64,000 nucleotides of DNA from the NCBI GenBank assembly GCA_000442015.1, contig KE561067.1, forward strand, positions 1-64,000, written 5' to 3'. Position numbers and translations under genes: made by a program. Of this stretch, positions 1 to 9,731 are shown piece by piece. Each line of letters opens with the position of its first letter. The first letter of the stretch is position 1. Below the pieces are notes generated by a model. That model was not told the DNA's origin and did no database searches. It saw only the letters and a list, made by a program, of their open reading frames with translations. The stretch comes from Rozella allomycis CSF55. Taxonomy: Eukaryota > Rozellomycota.

Positions 1-329
1 TACATGTATATATATTTTATCGTTTAATTAATATAAGTGTATAATCGATTGTGAACTTTTCTACACCATGGGATTCAAACTAAGTGTAACTAGCGATTCT
101 TATGGCTCCAAAGCGCCAATAAAGAAAATAACACAACAATTTATTATTTCAAATTCATTTATTCGTAAATAGACACAAATGTGCCATATTAATGAGCAAT
201 CCAATCCGCCACCTGCTATATCTCAACAACTACCTTTACTATAGGGGCTGAAAATAAATATTACTTGGTATATTGGGTGTTCTGAGTTTATAGACCAAAT
301 TTGGGAGAAAACGGAAGCAACAAATGGTT

Positions 330-364
330 ACATACACACAGACAGACAAACACACACACACACC
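330..364. repeat. CA/CAGA microsatellite
   Basis: A short run of CA dinucleotides with CAGA interruptions is read directly. Nothing ties it to a function. Confidence 0.8.
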
Positions 365-517
365 ACTCGACAACTACCCTGGTCAACGATGTAAATCCCT
401 TAAATTGAGTGTGTATTCGAGGTAAAACTGGTATTTACTCAACATGCCAATAATCTTTTCTGAAGTCCGGGTCGTGAACTCCCCGTCCGATAAGTAACAT
501 AGCACAATGATATTTGT

Positions 518-571
518 CAATCTCATCCACTAGAAAACATNTATTTTTCAATCTCATCCACTAGAAAACAT
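518..571. repeat. Assembly gap flanked by a 23-nt direct repeat
   Basis: The same 23 nt (518-540 and 549-571) occur on both sides of the single N at 541. This is what remains when two overlapping contig ends are scaffolded instead of merged, so the local sequence is probably duplicated artificially. Confidence 0.7.
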
Positions 572-858
572 CTTGCCGCAAAACCCAAAATTAAAACAAC
601 CACCAATGACGAATAATAAAAGTAAATCGGTTTTTTAACGTATCAACCGTTATTAAAGGAAGAGACGTGTAGGTTCAGAGACTACGTTTTGCGGGGCATT
701 AACTTTTGATGAATGTTTTTGTAATTCATGTATGGATTAGTCATATTTTGTTCACTAAATATTCATGTCCATTTGGTCAGATGTCGCGATGTAGTGTATT
801 TACTATTCATTGCTCAAGAAATAGGAACACAAAATTCAAGTGTACCGCTGATTTTCAT

Positions 859-1141
859 TTATTCTGTACAACGAGACTTTTTATCAATTATTACAACGCC
901 ACCCTTTTCCTTGATGGCTGATGCTTTGAATTTCTCGGCCAACAGCAGCAACTTCTTTTGATCAGCTATATTGGCATAAAACTGGATTAATTGCTTCAGA
1001 TAAAAATTTCCATGCTTTACAAGCTTGATTTCCTTCTTTCTATGTCCGTATGTTGTTTCAAAACTTCTTTCTTTGATTCCTTTATTTTTAGTACAAGAAT
1101 TCAGCAAGATACAAACTCAGGTAATTTGGCACTTTAATCAT
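859..1141 (-). CDS. Small basic protein of unknown function (spliced)
   Basis: From ATG at 1141 the frame reads MIKVPNYLSLYLAEFL. A 28-nt GT-AG intron then follows, and the frame continues as SFETTYGHRKKEIKL to a stop at 859, giving about 84 residues. The second part is lysine-rich and predicted helical. The intron has exactly the length used elsewhere in the window, which supports the model. I do not recognise a family. The encoded product could be a small mitochondrial or ribosome-associated protein, but this is a guess. It lies divergently upstream of the secreted orphan at 1277. Confidence 0.45.
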
Positions 1142-1276
1142 GAATGAGGCGATCAAGTTCGTAGAATTCAGTTATATTCCTTTCTCTTGTATCATATTTA
1201 CCAAGCCGCTGCTTTTTCTATATTTACCAAGCCGCTACTTTTTTTAGAAAAATGACTACGCCACAAACATTTTACC

Positions 1277-1816
1277 ATGCGTATTTTGGCTGGCGCTCTT
1301 TTTGTGATTCAACTTCTATGTTGTATAAAATGCAGCAAATCACCTCAAAAGCGTTCCTCTAAAGGTGGTAAGTCGGGAATGATTAAACTCGGTGTTCTTG
1401 GAACTTTGGTCGCAGGATTATCTTCGGTTCCATTTGTGAGTGCAAAAGATCAGCCTGCTCAAGAGGAGGTCAAACTTGCCTCAAGCGTTGATATTGATAT
1501 ATTGCCTGACCCAGCAGTTTTCGTGCCGCCTGTGGCTCTCCACAATCCAGATCCTGTTCCCGACTTCAAGGCAGTTATCAGTGGGCAGAATGTAAAGGAT
1601 TTAGAAACACAGTTATCATACGATGAGCCTCCGACCCAAGCAAAGCCATTTATTGCTATTAATAATGACGTAGGTGCGAGTTCGGAAATAGAGGGTGATA
1701 CTTCAACAAATGGACATCTCAAGTCGAAACTTGTGAAAAAATTGGCAAGTATTAAAGACGCGACATTAAAAGAAATGATCCGTGTTATGCTGGAGNATTT
1801 CATAGATTTTAATTGA
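1277..1816 (+). CDS. Secreted protein of unknown function, cut by an assembly gap
   Basis: ATG at 1277 begins a typical signal peptide (basic start, hydrophobic core, MRILAGALFVIQLLCCIKC). The mature part is a basic SKSPQKRSSKGGKSG stretch, a hydrophobic segment, then an acidic Pro/Asp-rich region and a Lys/Ser-rich tail. There are no recognisable domains. The frame runs into the N at 1796, so the C-terminus as displayed (to 1816) is unreliable. A second hydrophobic segment near residues 36-55 could be a membrane anchor. Function is unknown. Export from the cell or insertion in the surface is inferred only from the N-terminus. Confidence 0.55.
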   Translation: MRILAGALFVIQLLCCIKCSKSPQKRSSKGGKSGMIKLGVLGTLVAGLSSVPFVSAKDQPAQEEVKLASSVDIDILPDPAVFVPPVALHNPDPVPDFKAVISGQNVKDLETQLSYDEPPTQAKPFIAINNDVGASSEIEGDTSTNGHLKSKLVKKLASIKDATLKEMIRVMLEXFIDFN

Positions 1817-1896
1817 TATTCTAGATGGATTAGACGAAGAAAATATAAAAAAATATAACATATTTATGAATTCTATTCTCTAATGACCCTTGTACT

Positions 1897-2474
1897 ATGC
1901 ATATGTTTCGTACTTTTTTATCTGTGGTTTGTATTGGGGTCGTGAGTGCCGTAATTATTATAGAGAAAACCATAAATCCTGAGGTTTTTAGTTTAAAAGC
2001 GATAACAAAAGTTGGATTTACTGTATATAATACTGGACAGAGGTAAAAAGGAGGTTTAATTGAAACAAAGCATTCTGTCTAATATTGAAGTTAAGGACAT
2101 TTCATTTAATAGTACTACTTTTGAAATTCTAAAGACACCGGAAACTATCGCAACCTTGGAGCCGTAAGAAAAACATATTGTACAATTATAGTAACGAAAA
2201 AGCGCATGTTGAATATCATTTGATTCCTCGAGTTCTAGGCGTACATTCTGATAAGCCCGCTATTGTTACATTTTTTAGAGAAGGTGTCCAAAATCATGGG
2301 TTTTCTTCGTCCTTTGGAGACATGGAAATTATTGGTTTTTCAAAATATAATATGACATATGTTGACCATTCCCAAGAATGGTTTTACTATTTTGCTTTTT
2401 CATTTATGTGTGCAATTGCTCCATTAGTAGTATATCGACGTTACTTGAACAATTCTAAATTGAAACAGCAGTAA
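1897..2474 (+). CDS. SSR2: Translocon-associated protein subunit beta (TRAP-beta)
   Basis: Three exons are joined by two 28-nt introns (2043-2070 and 2164-2191) and encode about 173 residues. The protein has an N-terminal signal peptide, a luminal immunoglobulin-like domain (FTVYNTG, then ATLEPNEKAHVEYHLIPRVLG) and one C-terminal transmembrane segment followed by a short basic tail. This order and the motifs fit TRAP-beta of the endoplasmic-reticulum Sec61 translocon, which helps insertion of some nascent chains. The joins restore the domain exactly and remove in-frame stops. It ends 35 bp before the convergent tyrosinase gene. Identification rests on the fold-like pattern and architecture, so confidence is good but not absolute. 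Confidence 0.75.
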
Positions 2475-2509
2475 ATAAATTAAAGTTAAGTTAGTTATTT
2501 ATTCCCTTG

Positions 2510-4177
2510 TTAGAATATACTTACAATCAATCCTGCAAACACTAAAGCCAGGGAGGAGTAATAGCTTGGAAGGCTGCTCTTCGAATTCATCAAAGCGGCT
2601 TTGCCTCTGTAGCGATATTTGACTTTGTTAACTCTTTCTCCACTTCTATTTACAACTTTTCTTGAAGCAACAGAGAGAAACTTGTACTTTTTTGATTGAT
2701 AATTCAAAGCTGCGATCACTTTCATTTGCCTTCGATAAACTTTTTCTACAACCTCGGAGCTTATTTTGTTCATTTTTATCCAATACTCTGGCAATTGTGG
2801 TAAAGAACGTATGAGAATATTCTCTGATCTATCAAATGGATCAGGTAGTACCATATCATCTTTTCCGTTAACTTTTACAATAGTTGGGTCAGTATGTTCG
2901 ATATCAATTGGTTGAAGTGGAGTCAAGCGACAGACAGTTGGATTATCACTATAAAGAGTGAAGTTTTGGGTTGGCAGATTTGTTGGGAAAGATGAGTCCA
3001 ATGTTTTCGTCACAGTAGCAAAAGTAGTAAAAGAAGTGGTTGATGAAAATTCCGATGTGCTTGAAGTAGTAGTACTAAAGGTTTCGCTTTCAGTTGTTGA
3101 ACTAGCTGTAGTTGATTTGCTATCTTGAGATGTCTCAGTTGGAACTTCAGTTGAGGTTACTGTATCAGTATCGGTCGGAACTATTGTGCTGATACTAACA
3201 GGGGATGTTGGTGTTGGAATATCACTGGTATTGTTGTCACTGAAAGAGCTGTTATCCAAGGACGTACTTACACTTGAGATAGGGGGCGTCGAGGTTGTAG
3301 TAACAACTGTAGGTACTACGGTAGTTATTGTGGTACTTTTGTTCTTTTCATTTCCAGTTCGATTGGTTAATCTTGTAGGCTTATTGTATATAACACAATT
3401 TTCTGAGTTGTCCATGACAGATGAAACCGGTACGTTAAAATATGGCAAAATTTGATCCAATTCCGGATAATCTTTCATATTTTTTTTGCTAATTTTTTGA
3501 TAATCGTCCCAAATCTTGTCTATCATGGAATGATGAAGCCAAAACAAAGGATCGTAAGATGATCGCATAGTTGCCATGTTTCCCCCGATGGAAGTATGAA
3601 CGAGTCCATGAGATCCATATTCAATAGTTTCGTGAAACGTTTTATAGCTATTTGTTGTTGCAAGAATATTTTTTAGCGCCTCGGGAGCTATAAAAGCACT
3701 TATTCTGTCCCCACCGTCAAAACTTCTTGATAAACACTGTTCTCCGACTTTCCATGATTTAAAAGGACCATTTTGAACACAGTAGGACGATCCTGCTCCA
3801 TTTCCCCCAAAGTAATCCTCTCTGAACACCATTGACTTTTCTGGAGCTTGAGAATCAAGAGTCCAGTCCCAGTAAGGCAACGAAACACTTGAGTCTATCT
3901 TTTGAAGTTCTTTCTCAAATTCATTGACATACTTTCTATGCCAAGGAAAAAAGATTGGCGCAGAGTGAACTCCCCCGCTCTGCTGTATGTGAACTTCCGC
4001 ATAGTTGTCAAAAAATCCACTTTTCTTTACTTCCTGGAGAGCAGAAATGAACCTCTGCAACTCTTCGTTGGATAGGTCTCCGATCTCTTTTCTTACAGAC
4101 ATTGTTGCGCACTTTTGTGTTTTCACAAAGAATGTGCATTGTAACAAGACTAAAGCCAAGACAAAAACTAAATTCAT
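2510..4177 (-). CDS. Secreted tyrosinase with Ser/Thr-rich stalk and hydrophobic C-terminus
   Basis: This is an intronless 555-residue type-3 copper oxidase, predicted to hydroxylate monophenols and oxidise diphenols on the route to melanin. A signal peptide covers residues 1-20. Copper site A is seen at His63, His71 and His80 (HSAPIFFPWHRKYV). Copper site B is seen at His190, His194 and His216 (DPLFWLHHSMID). Residues about 275-410 are a Ser/Thr-rich, probably O-glycosylated stalk. A conserved-looking tail follows, and the last 20 residues are hydrophobic (YYSSLALVFAGLIVSIF), suggesting a GPI or membrane anchor. A surface or secreted enzyme is inferred, for example in resting-spore wall melanisation. 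Start is the ATG at 4177, directly before the signal peptide. Confidence 0.9.
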   Translation of the reverse strand: MNLVFVLALVLLQCTFFVKTQKCATMSVRKEIGDLSNEELQRFISALQEVKKSGFFDNYAEVHIQQSGGVHSAPIFFPWHRKYVNEFEKELQKIDSSVSLPYWDWTLDSQAPEKSMVFREDYFGGNGAGSSYCVQNGPFKSWKVGEQCLSRSFDGGDRISAFIAPEALKNILATTNSYKTFHETIEYGSHGLVHTSIGGNMATMRSSYDPLFWLHHSMIDKIWDDYQKISKKNMKDYPELDQILPYFNVPVSSVMDNSENCVIYNKPTRLTNRTGNEKNKSTTITTVVPTVVTTTSTPPISSVSTSLDNSSFSDNNTSDIPTPTSPVSISTIVPTDTDTVTSTEVPTETSQDSKSTTASSTTESETFSTTTSSTSEFSSTTSFTTFATVTKTLDSSFPTNLPTQNFTLYSDNPTVCRLTPLQPIDIEHTDPTIVKVNGKDDMVLPDPFDRSENILIRSLPQLPEYWIKMNKISSEVVEKVYRRQMKVIAALNYQSKKYKFLSVASRKVVNRSGERVNKVKYRYRGKAALMNSKSSLPSYYSSLALVFAGLIVSIF

Positions 4178-4643
4178 TTCAGTTTTGACACAAAGGGGCT
4201 TCAGACAACTAGGAGCAATAAGATTCTAATTAAAGCTCGAATATACTATTTTTAACATTAAGTTTCATTGACCTTGAAACCTCTTATTCTAATTTTTTCA
4301 GGACTATTACGAAATAAATTGATGATTTATAAAGGCTACTTTGAAATAATGGAATTTATTATTTCATCTTACTTAGGGTTACATAAATTTTTGTTGATAT
4401 TTTTTAACAGAAAAGTTAGATGATGGTAGTGAATACTGAGACGTTTTGATCAAAATCGAATGGTTACTAATAAAGTGTCAAGTGTCAACAATTTGAAAAG
4501 AATTAACTGTAAATTTTCTTGTTATTTTTTGAATTTCAAATGTTATTGTTTACGATAAGTTTTGATTTTTTTAGTATTTCAGCTATTTTGAAAAAGAGGA
4601 AAAGAAATTTCGAAAACTAACAAACCCCGGTCTAAAAAAAGAA
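4178..4643. other. Intergenic region between divergent tyrosinase and RPS18 genes
   Basis: This is one of the longer gene-free stretches (466 bp), very AT-rich. It must carry the promoters of both divergent genes. I see no clear TATA element, repeat or coding exon. Confidence 0.6.
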
Positions 4644-5207
4644 ATGGTAATTCTAAAACGTATCCTTTACTAGTCGCTCATCGCACCAGATAAGAATCAT
4701 TTTCAACATATTTTGCGTGTTCTCAACACTAATATTGACGGTAAAAACAACGTCATGTATGCCTTGACTTCTATTAAAGGTATCGGGCGTCGTTTTGCGA
4801 ACTTGGCCTGCAAGAAAGCTGAAGTTAACCTTAAAAAACGTGCTGGAGAATTGACTAGTGAAGAACTTGAACGTTTAGTCACTGTTGTCCAAAATCCTCA
4901 AGATTACAAAATCCCTGAATGGTTTCTCAATCGTCAAAAAGATATCAAAGATGGGAGCTACTCACAAGTAATCCTTGGTTTTTATAATGAATAGGTCGTC
5001 TCTAACGGCCTTGACTCTAAACTTAGAGATGACTTGGAAAGAATGAAGAAAATTCGTGTTCACCGTGGTTTAAGACACTTCTGGGGACTTCGTGTACGTG
5101 GACAACACACAAAAACTACCGGTAGAAGAGGTCGCACTGTCGGTGTCTCAAAGAAGAAGAGTAAGTTTTTTATTTTCTGTTTGTATTCCTTTGCTTATGA
5201 TGACTAA
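4644..5207 (+). CDS. RPS18: 40S ribosomal protein S18
   Basis: The start codon is a separate one-codon exon: ATG at 4644 is followed at once by a 27-nt intron (4647-4673), and the protein then continues [20 protein letters not shown] second 27-nt intron (4968-4994) splits the middle. Family motifs are near-perfect, including [20 protein letters not shown] and [19 protein letters not shown]. It is a component of the small ribosomal subunit head. The canonical protein ends at SKKK. Here the open frame continues about 16 codons to TAA at 5205-5207, or a further intron begins at the GTAAG at 5161, so the exact 3' end is uncertain. Confidence 0.92.
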
Positions 5208-5415
5208 CAAATTTACCTACATTAACTGAGTCCTTTGATGAATTTAAGTCTGAAGCTTTTTTGACACATTTATTTTCATTTGTCGAACATTTCTAATCTT
5301 AGGCGGTTAAAAACTTTTTTCATTCTTTAATAAATTTATGCACTTATATTAATTGTTAATTCTTATACTGTCATAGATTCTTTTTTGTTGCCTGATGAAG
5401 GCTTAGTTTGTCTTT

Positions 5416-5958
5416 ATGAGTTTTTTGGTTCCAACTCTTGGCCAGCCAAGTTCTTATCGGGACAGAAAATATCCAGTATTTTTATATTTTGTTTTTGATC
5501 AGGGAACAATCGAAGAACAAGAACAAAAGTATCAGACCTCAACTACTATCTACGTTGGAAATTTATCATTTTACACCACTGAAGAGCAAATTTTTGAACT
5601 TTTTTCTATTGTTGGCCCAATTAAAAGAATTATTATTGGCCTGGACAAGTATAAGAAGACTCCGTGTGGATTTTGTTTTGTTGAATACTACAAAAGAGAG
5701 GATGCCATGGATTGCATGAAATACATAAATGGTACAAAATTAGACGATCGTTATGTGCGTACAGATGTAGATCCCGGATTTTTAGAAGGTCGTCAATACG
5801 GCAGAGGAAGAAGTGGTGGACAGGTTAGAGATGAATACAGGACTGATTTCGATCAAGGAAGAGGTGGTTACGGTGCCAGAGAATACTATAATGATCAAAA
5901 TAGTTCAAAGAGAAGGCGAATGGATGAGTCAAGATTTCGAAATGATGAATCGGATTAG
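5416..5958 (+). CDS. NCBP2: Nuclear cap-binding protein subunit 2 (CBP20)
   Basis: This is the small subunit of the nuclear cap-binding complex, which holds the m7G cap of new transcripts and promotes splicing and export. It has a single RRM with RNP motifs ([20 protein letters not shown] and CGFCFVEYY), the cap-contact region RDRK near the N-terminus, and the diagnostic tail [19 protein letters not shown]. The 181-codon frame appears uninterrupted. However, residues between SYRDRKYP and GTIEEQEQ are a 27-nt in-frame intron at 5476-5502, because the family has no insertion there. The true product is about 171 residues. The C-terminus is Arg/Gly-rich with a basic cluster. Confidence 0.93.
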   Translation: MSFLVPTLGQPSSYRDRKYPVFLYFVFDQGTIEEQEQKYQTSTTIYVGNLSFYTTEEQIFELFSIVGPIKRIIIGLDKYKKTPCGFCFVEYYKREDAMDCMKYINGTKLDDRYVRTDVDPGFLEGRQYGRGRSGGQVRDEYRTDFDQGRGGYGAREYYNDQNSSKRRRMDESRFRNDESD

Positions 5959-5972
5959 AAATAAATTACTCT

Positions 5973-6338
5973 TTATTCAGATGATTCTTTAGGTTTCTCC
6001 TTCATGTATTTTTCCAAACTATCGGCAACTTGGGATATGGTTTTAAACTCATCTGCTTCCTTGTCAGAAAATTCACACTTGAATTCATCTTCCACAGCAA
6101 TCAATACTTCTACCTGATCCAAGGAATCAAGTTTCAAGTCATTGTGAAAATTTGCATGTATTGATAGCTATTACAAATAGAAAAGACCTGGTACTTTTGA
6201 CTTATCCACTCTGGGAAATGTTTCAAACACCTTTAATAGTCTGAGCTCTATATCATTTCTCACAGACGGAGAAGAGGAAAATAATCGACGATTAAAGCTT
6301 TTAGAAAATAGTAAACAGGAAGTATATACTCTAGACAT
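5973..6338 (-). CDS. Mitochondrial acyl carrier protein
   Basis: Two exons are joined by a 27-nt intron (6168-6194) and give about 112 residues. The first 25 or so form a mitochondrial targeting sequence (Arg- and Ser-rich, few acids). The core contains FHNDLKLDSLDQVEVLIA, with Ser in DSL as the 4'-phosphopantetheine attachment site, followed by VEDEFKCEFSD. It carries acyl groups in type II fatty-acid synthesis, feeds lipoic acid formation and is an accessory subunit of complex I and of LYR-protein complexes. Lipoyl synthase, which depends on its octanoyl product, is also in this window at 43029. It is convergent with the cap-binding gene, 14 bp apart. Confidence 0.92.
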
Positions 6339-6610
6339 AATCGAATTGTGGCTAATTCAAATATCCCAATTAATCGAGCGAGAAGTATTCGGAGGTAAAT
6401 AAAAAAATGATTTCAGATATTGTCACTTTTCAATTCATACCTTAAACCCATGAATTCGCTGTAAGTGGCAACAAGTAAACGTTTCATGACATCAATAATT
6501 GGAAATCAATTGGAATCTAAAACAAAAAAGATTTTAACAATTAACATCTTTTTGGATGATTGTTTAGTCGGCCTGTTTTCAAACGGTTGCTACGAATTTA
6601 AGAAATTTCC

Positions 6611-8596
6611 ATGGATAAACAAGGTATGCTGCAGTCCATTTTTTATCGACAGATATCCTTGCTCAAATTAATGCGCGAAAAACATTCAACGGGTTTCCTA
6701 CTAATTTAAACAAAAAGCCGCCTTTGGATAGAAGGGTTACTTTTGCGGAATTCAGACAATACGATGCACACGCTATTCAACAAAGATTGATAGTATATTC
6801 GCTTGCAAAGATGGAAGCTGAGAGGAGGCAAACCGCACTATCTTTTGACAATTTAGCCCACGCCCAAAGATCTTTTACCTATAAAGGTACATGCTGGCTG
6901 AAATTGAGTTTTAGATTCACCACAACCAAGCATACTTGGAATCCCGCAATATAAGCCAAATTCAAGAATAACGAGCCTTTTGTCTTCTAGGGGCACAAAA
7001 CCTACTCAATCACGTAATTCAATCTTATTGTGTGCAAAGACTATTTACACATGCTAAATCTTAGTTTGAAAGATAGAGATTACGCTCTAGCAGAAGAATG
7101 TTTACAAGGATTAAAATTTTCGTCGGTGAAGAAGCGATATTACGAGCAAATCAATATGGCATTTCTCTATGCTATGATGGATTCAGTGACAGACATAATT
7201 TGTCTAATGCTTGAAAAAGGGTTTCCGGTTAATGTTAACAGATCGATTGTCATAAAGAAGAAAAACGACAAGAAGAAAATTCAACTATTTCCAACATACT
7301 TCATGATCGCTGTATATAATGGAAATGAAAAAGTATTAAAGACGATGATAAAAGTAAAAAGCAATGTTAAAGGTTTAACAAAGAGGGGAGCCGATGTCAA
7401 TCACTCATGGTTCGGATTGACACCTTTGCACATAGCATCATATCTAAATGGTGTTGGAAACGCATCTATTGTACGTTTATTGCTTGAAAATGGCGCCGAT
7501 CCAGGTATTGGTCTTCCAATGACCCATTTTTCCTATTTAAGACTGCTTAAGTTTTCCCGTTTTTTGGATGACTTCACCACGCCACCGGATAGTCCCTTTA
7601 TTAATCAAAGTCAACCCCCTAAGTATACCGCCGACAATAAATTTTTAAAGGATAGGATAATTTATCCTATAGAAATGGCTGCCGCAGTTCGAAACATGGA
7701 AGCGGTAACTCTCATGCTTCAAAGGTACTATTTGCAATTATAAATTCTTATAGCAAGGTGGATCCAAAAACTTTCATGCCTAAATGCGAGATCGGCTTGT
7801 TACTTCAGCAGGATCTTGACATTACAATTAGATTACTAAAGGCGGGGGCGCCTATTGATTGTATTGATAGCATGTATTTTTATTATTGATAATTGTTAAG
7901 GGGTAATACTCCACTTCACAATGCGGCTGCAGTTGGAAGTGTAGAATTGGTGGCAGTGTTGATTCACTTTGGCGCCAAAGTAAATCAAGCAAACTTAGAT
8001 GGAAAAACACCGCTCCATAAGGCTATTGAAAATATGCATCGGAAAACACTGCGTGTGCTTATTGAGAGAGGAGGAGATACTTCGATCATGTCAAATGACG
8101 GGCAGACCTTGGTGCAATTGGCGCTAAAATCTGGCTTTTCTAATGAAGAAATAATTGATTATTTCGGTAAAAATCGTTGTATTAAATGTTAGAATCGAAA
8201 AGATCATTCGATGACGATCTTCAAAGACAAACTGACATTCCTGCACTTTTGTCACGGGTAAAGTCCCTGTCAGATACACGCGGACAGAGACAAGTGCTAT
8301 TTAAGACTGGTGGGAAACGATTATTTACAATTGAAAGACTTAACAGTAGCATATCCAAAATTCCTGGTCTTTTAAGAGGAAACAGTGGATCTAGCGAAGA
8401 CAAGGGCCTGAGTGATTCTACTCCGAATTCTCCAGTTCTTAGAGGAAGGGCTTTGTCCTTGGCTACGCCAAACACAACAATGGAAGACCAGAGGCGAAAA
8501 AATCGTTCGCTGTCCACTTATTCCGAGCGAGAACCCGACCCTTCTTTGAAATCATCAGCTTCTTCATTTACCTCAAACTTTTTTCGAAAACAATAA
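6611..8596 (+). CDS. Ankyrin-repeat protein
   Basis: Eight exons are separated by seven introns of 26-30 nt (6624-6652, 6887-6914, 7014-7039, 7354-7383, 7725-7753, 7874-7900, 8167-8192). Joining them yields about 590 residues in one phase. A helical N-terminal part (MDKQDILAQINARKTFNGF onward) is followed by ankyrin repeats, for example RGADVNHSWFGLTPLHIASY, GNTPLHNAAAVGSVELVAVL and DGKTPLHKAIENMHRKTLRV. The tail of about 140 residues is Ser-rich, basic and probably disordered. Ankyrin repeats bind other proteins. The partner cannot be read from sequence. An earlier exon in 6400-6610 is possible but its phase does not fit. It converges on NUP54 with 25 bp between stop codons. Confidence 0.8.
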
Positions 8597-8621
8597 ACAA
8601 AAAATTGCAGTTAAGTAAAAT

Positions 8622-9669
8622 TTATTTGATTGATTCGATCCTTTTGAAATCATCTTTCACCACTTTAATCAAACACGAGATCCCTTCTTGCTGTTCTTGA
8701 AGAATCTATATTTTTAGAATATATGAAATTTACTTTGTGAATTTGAGAAAGGGAATCCTCATTGAGGTTATTAGACACATAAATCTGAGGTTTGAGCATT
8801 TCCGCTTTAACTTGCAATTCCTGTACGCTAACCTTAACAGAGTTTGCATTTGATGACAAAGCCACTGACATATGCTCTAATCTCTTCCTAAGATTTTCTT
8901 CTTCTATCGTCAACGGCAAAGATTTATTTTTAATAACTTGTAACTTTTTCAGTATCTTTTAAAGTGTTATTTATCAATTTACCTGCAAAAGTCGGGAAGA
9001 AATTTCCAAGTGTCGCTTTTTGTAGACTTCAATTTTAGTTTTCGTATCAACAGACATAATCCTTTGGATATTATCAATTTTATTAACCAATTCACTTAAT
9101 TTAGATTGATAAAGGTCGAAACATTTCTCCTGGAAGACCTGTCTCTTTTGTAAATCTTCAACGCCTACAGCTAGGACTGGGACCATGCAACTAGTGTCAG
9201 GTGAGTCTTTAAGCGCTTGATTCCACATTCTTTCACTCATGTTCACCGGTTTGCTGTACATTGCCTTTTCCGAAGGATGAACAACGTTATACAATATATG
9301 TTTTAATGCACAATTTGGCGATTGATAATGTATCCCTTGTGCCAATAAGTATAAAGGATGTAATGGATTGTTAGGATCCATCGTAGGAATATTGCCGTGA
9401 GAAGTATTAACTGTAGCATTTGGTTGAGTCGATGTAAACGAAAACCCGTTAAACCCGGTATTATTATTCACTGGATTAATGCTAGTATTGTTTGATGGCA
9501 AAATACTAGTATTCGGAGCCGTCGATGTAGTAGTCCCAAAATTGAAGCCGCTATTCGTCGTTGATGAAATCGGGTTTTGATTTGCACCAAAACTAAATCC
9601 TGTGCCCCCTTGTGACAAGTTCGAGTTTGTTGGGGGATTTGTGGAAGGTTTGGTCCCAAAAGAAAACAT
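8622..9669 (-). CDS. NUP54: Nucleoporin NUP54/Nup57
   Basis: Three exons are joined by introns of 27 nt (8956-8982) and 28 nt (8706-8733). The N-terminus carries FG dipeptide repeats of the GFSFG/GFNFG type. The central domain matches NUP54 (LKHILYNVV, MVPVLAVGVEDLQKR), and the C-terminal coiled coil ends ILQEQQEGISCLIKVVKDD. It is part of the central-channel NUP62-NUP58-NUP54 complex of the nuclear pore and contributes to the permeability barrier. The last exon is recovered only after splicing, since the unspliced frame ends early at 8665. Start ATG is at 9669. Confidence 0.9.
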
Positions 9670-9731
9670 TCTGAAATTTCAGCGTTAGTTTTAGGTAAAT
9701 TATCTTCATTTTAAGATTAATATTTAATTTA

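Larger units (their letters stand above)
1..858. other. Left end with no supported gene
   Basis: No complete gene could be supported here. On the minus strand about 440-640 an open stretch includes a hydrophobic segment followed by residues such as RGVHDPDFRKDYWHVE, which look protein-like. It lacks a start or a clean splice acceptor and is broken by the N at 541. Plus-strand open frames around 706-961 have no ATG-led or family-like content. A CA-rich microsatellite lies at 330-364. Confidence 0.5.

Noticed and set aside
441-640. Minus-strand exon with RGVHDPDFRKDYWHVE
   Set aside because: It is protein-like, but there is no start, no usable acceptor, and an N with duplicated flanks lies inside, so no gene could be modelled.
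1180-1245. Direct repeat TATTTACCAAGCCGCT near 1195 and 1221
   Set aside because: There are only two short copies, without any structure or gene connection. It was not treated as a mobile element.
3186-3455. Plus-strand hydrophobic frame
   Set aside because: It is antisense to the Thr/Ser-rich stalk of the tyrosinase, which yields Val/Leu-rich reverse frames.
9468-9659. Alternative minus-strand frame overlapping NUP54
   Set aside because: It overlaps the FG-repeat N-terminus in another phase. The NUP54 frame carries the conserved features.
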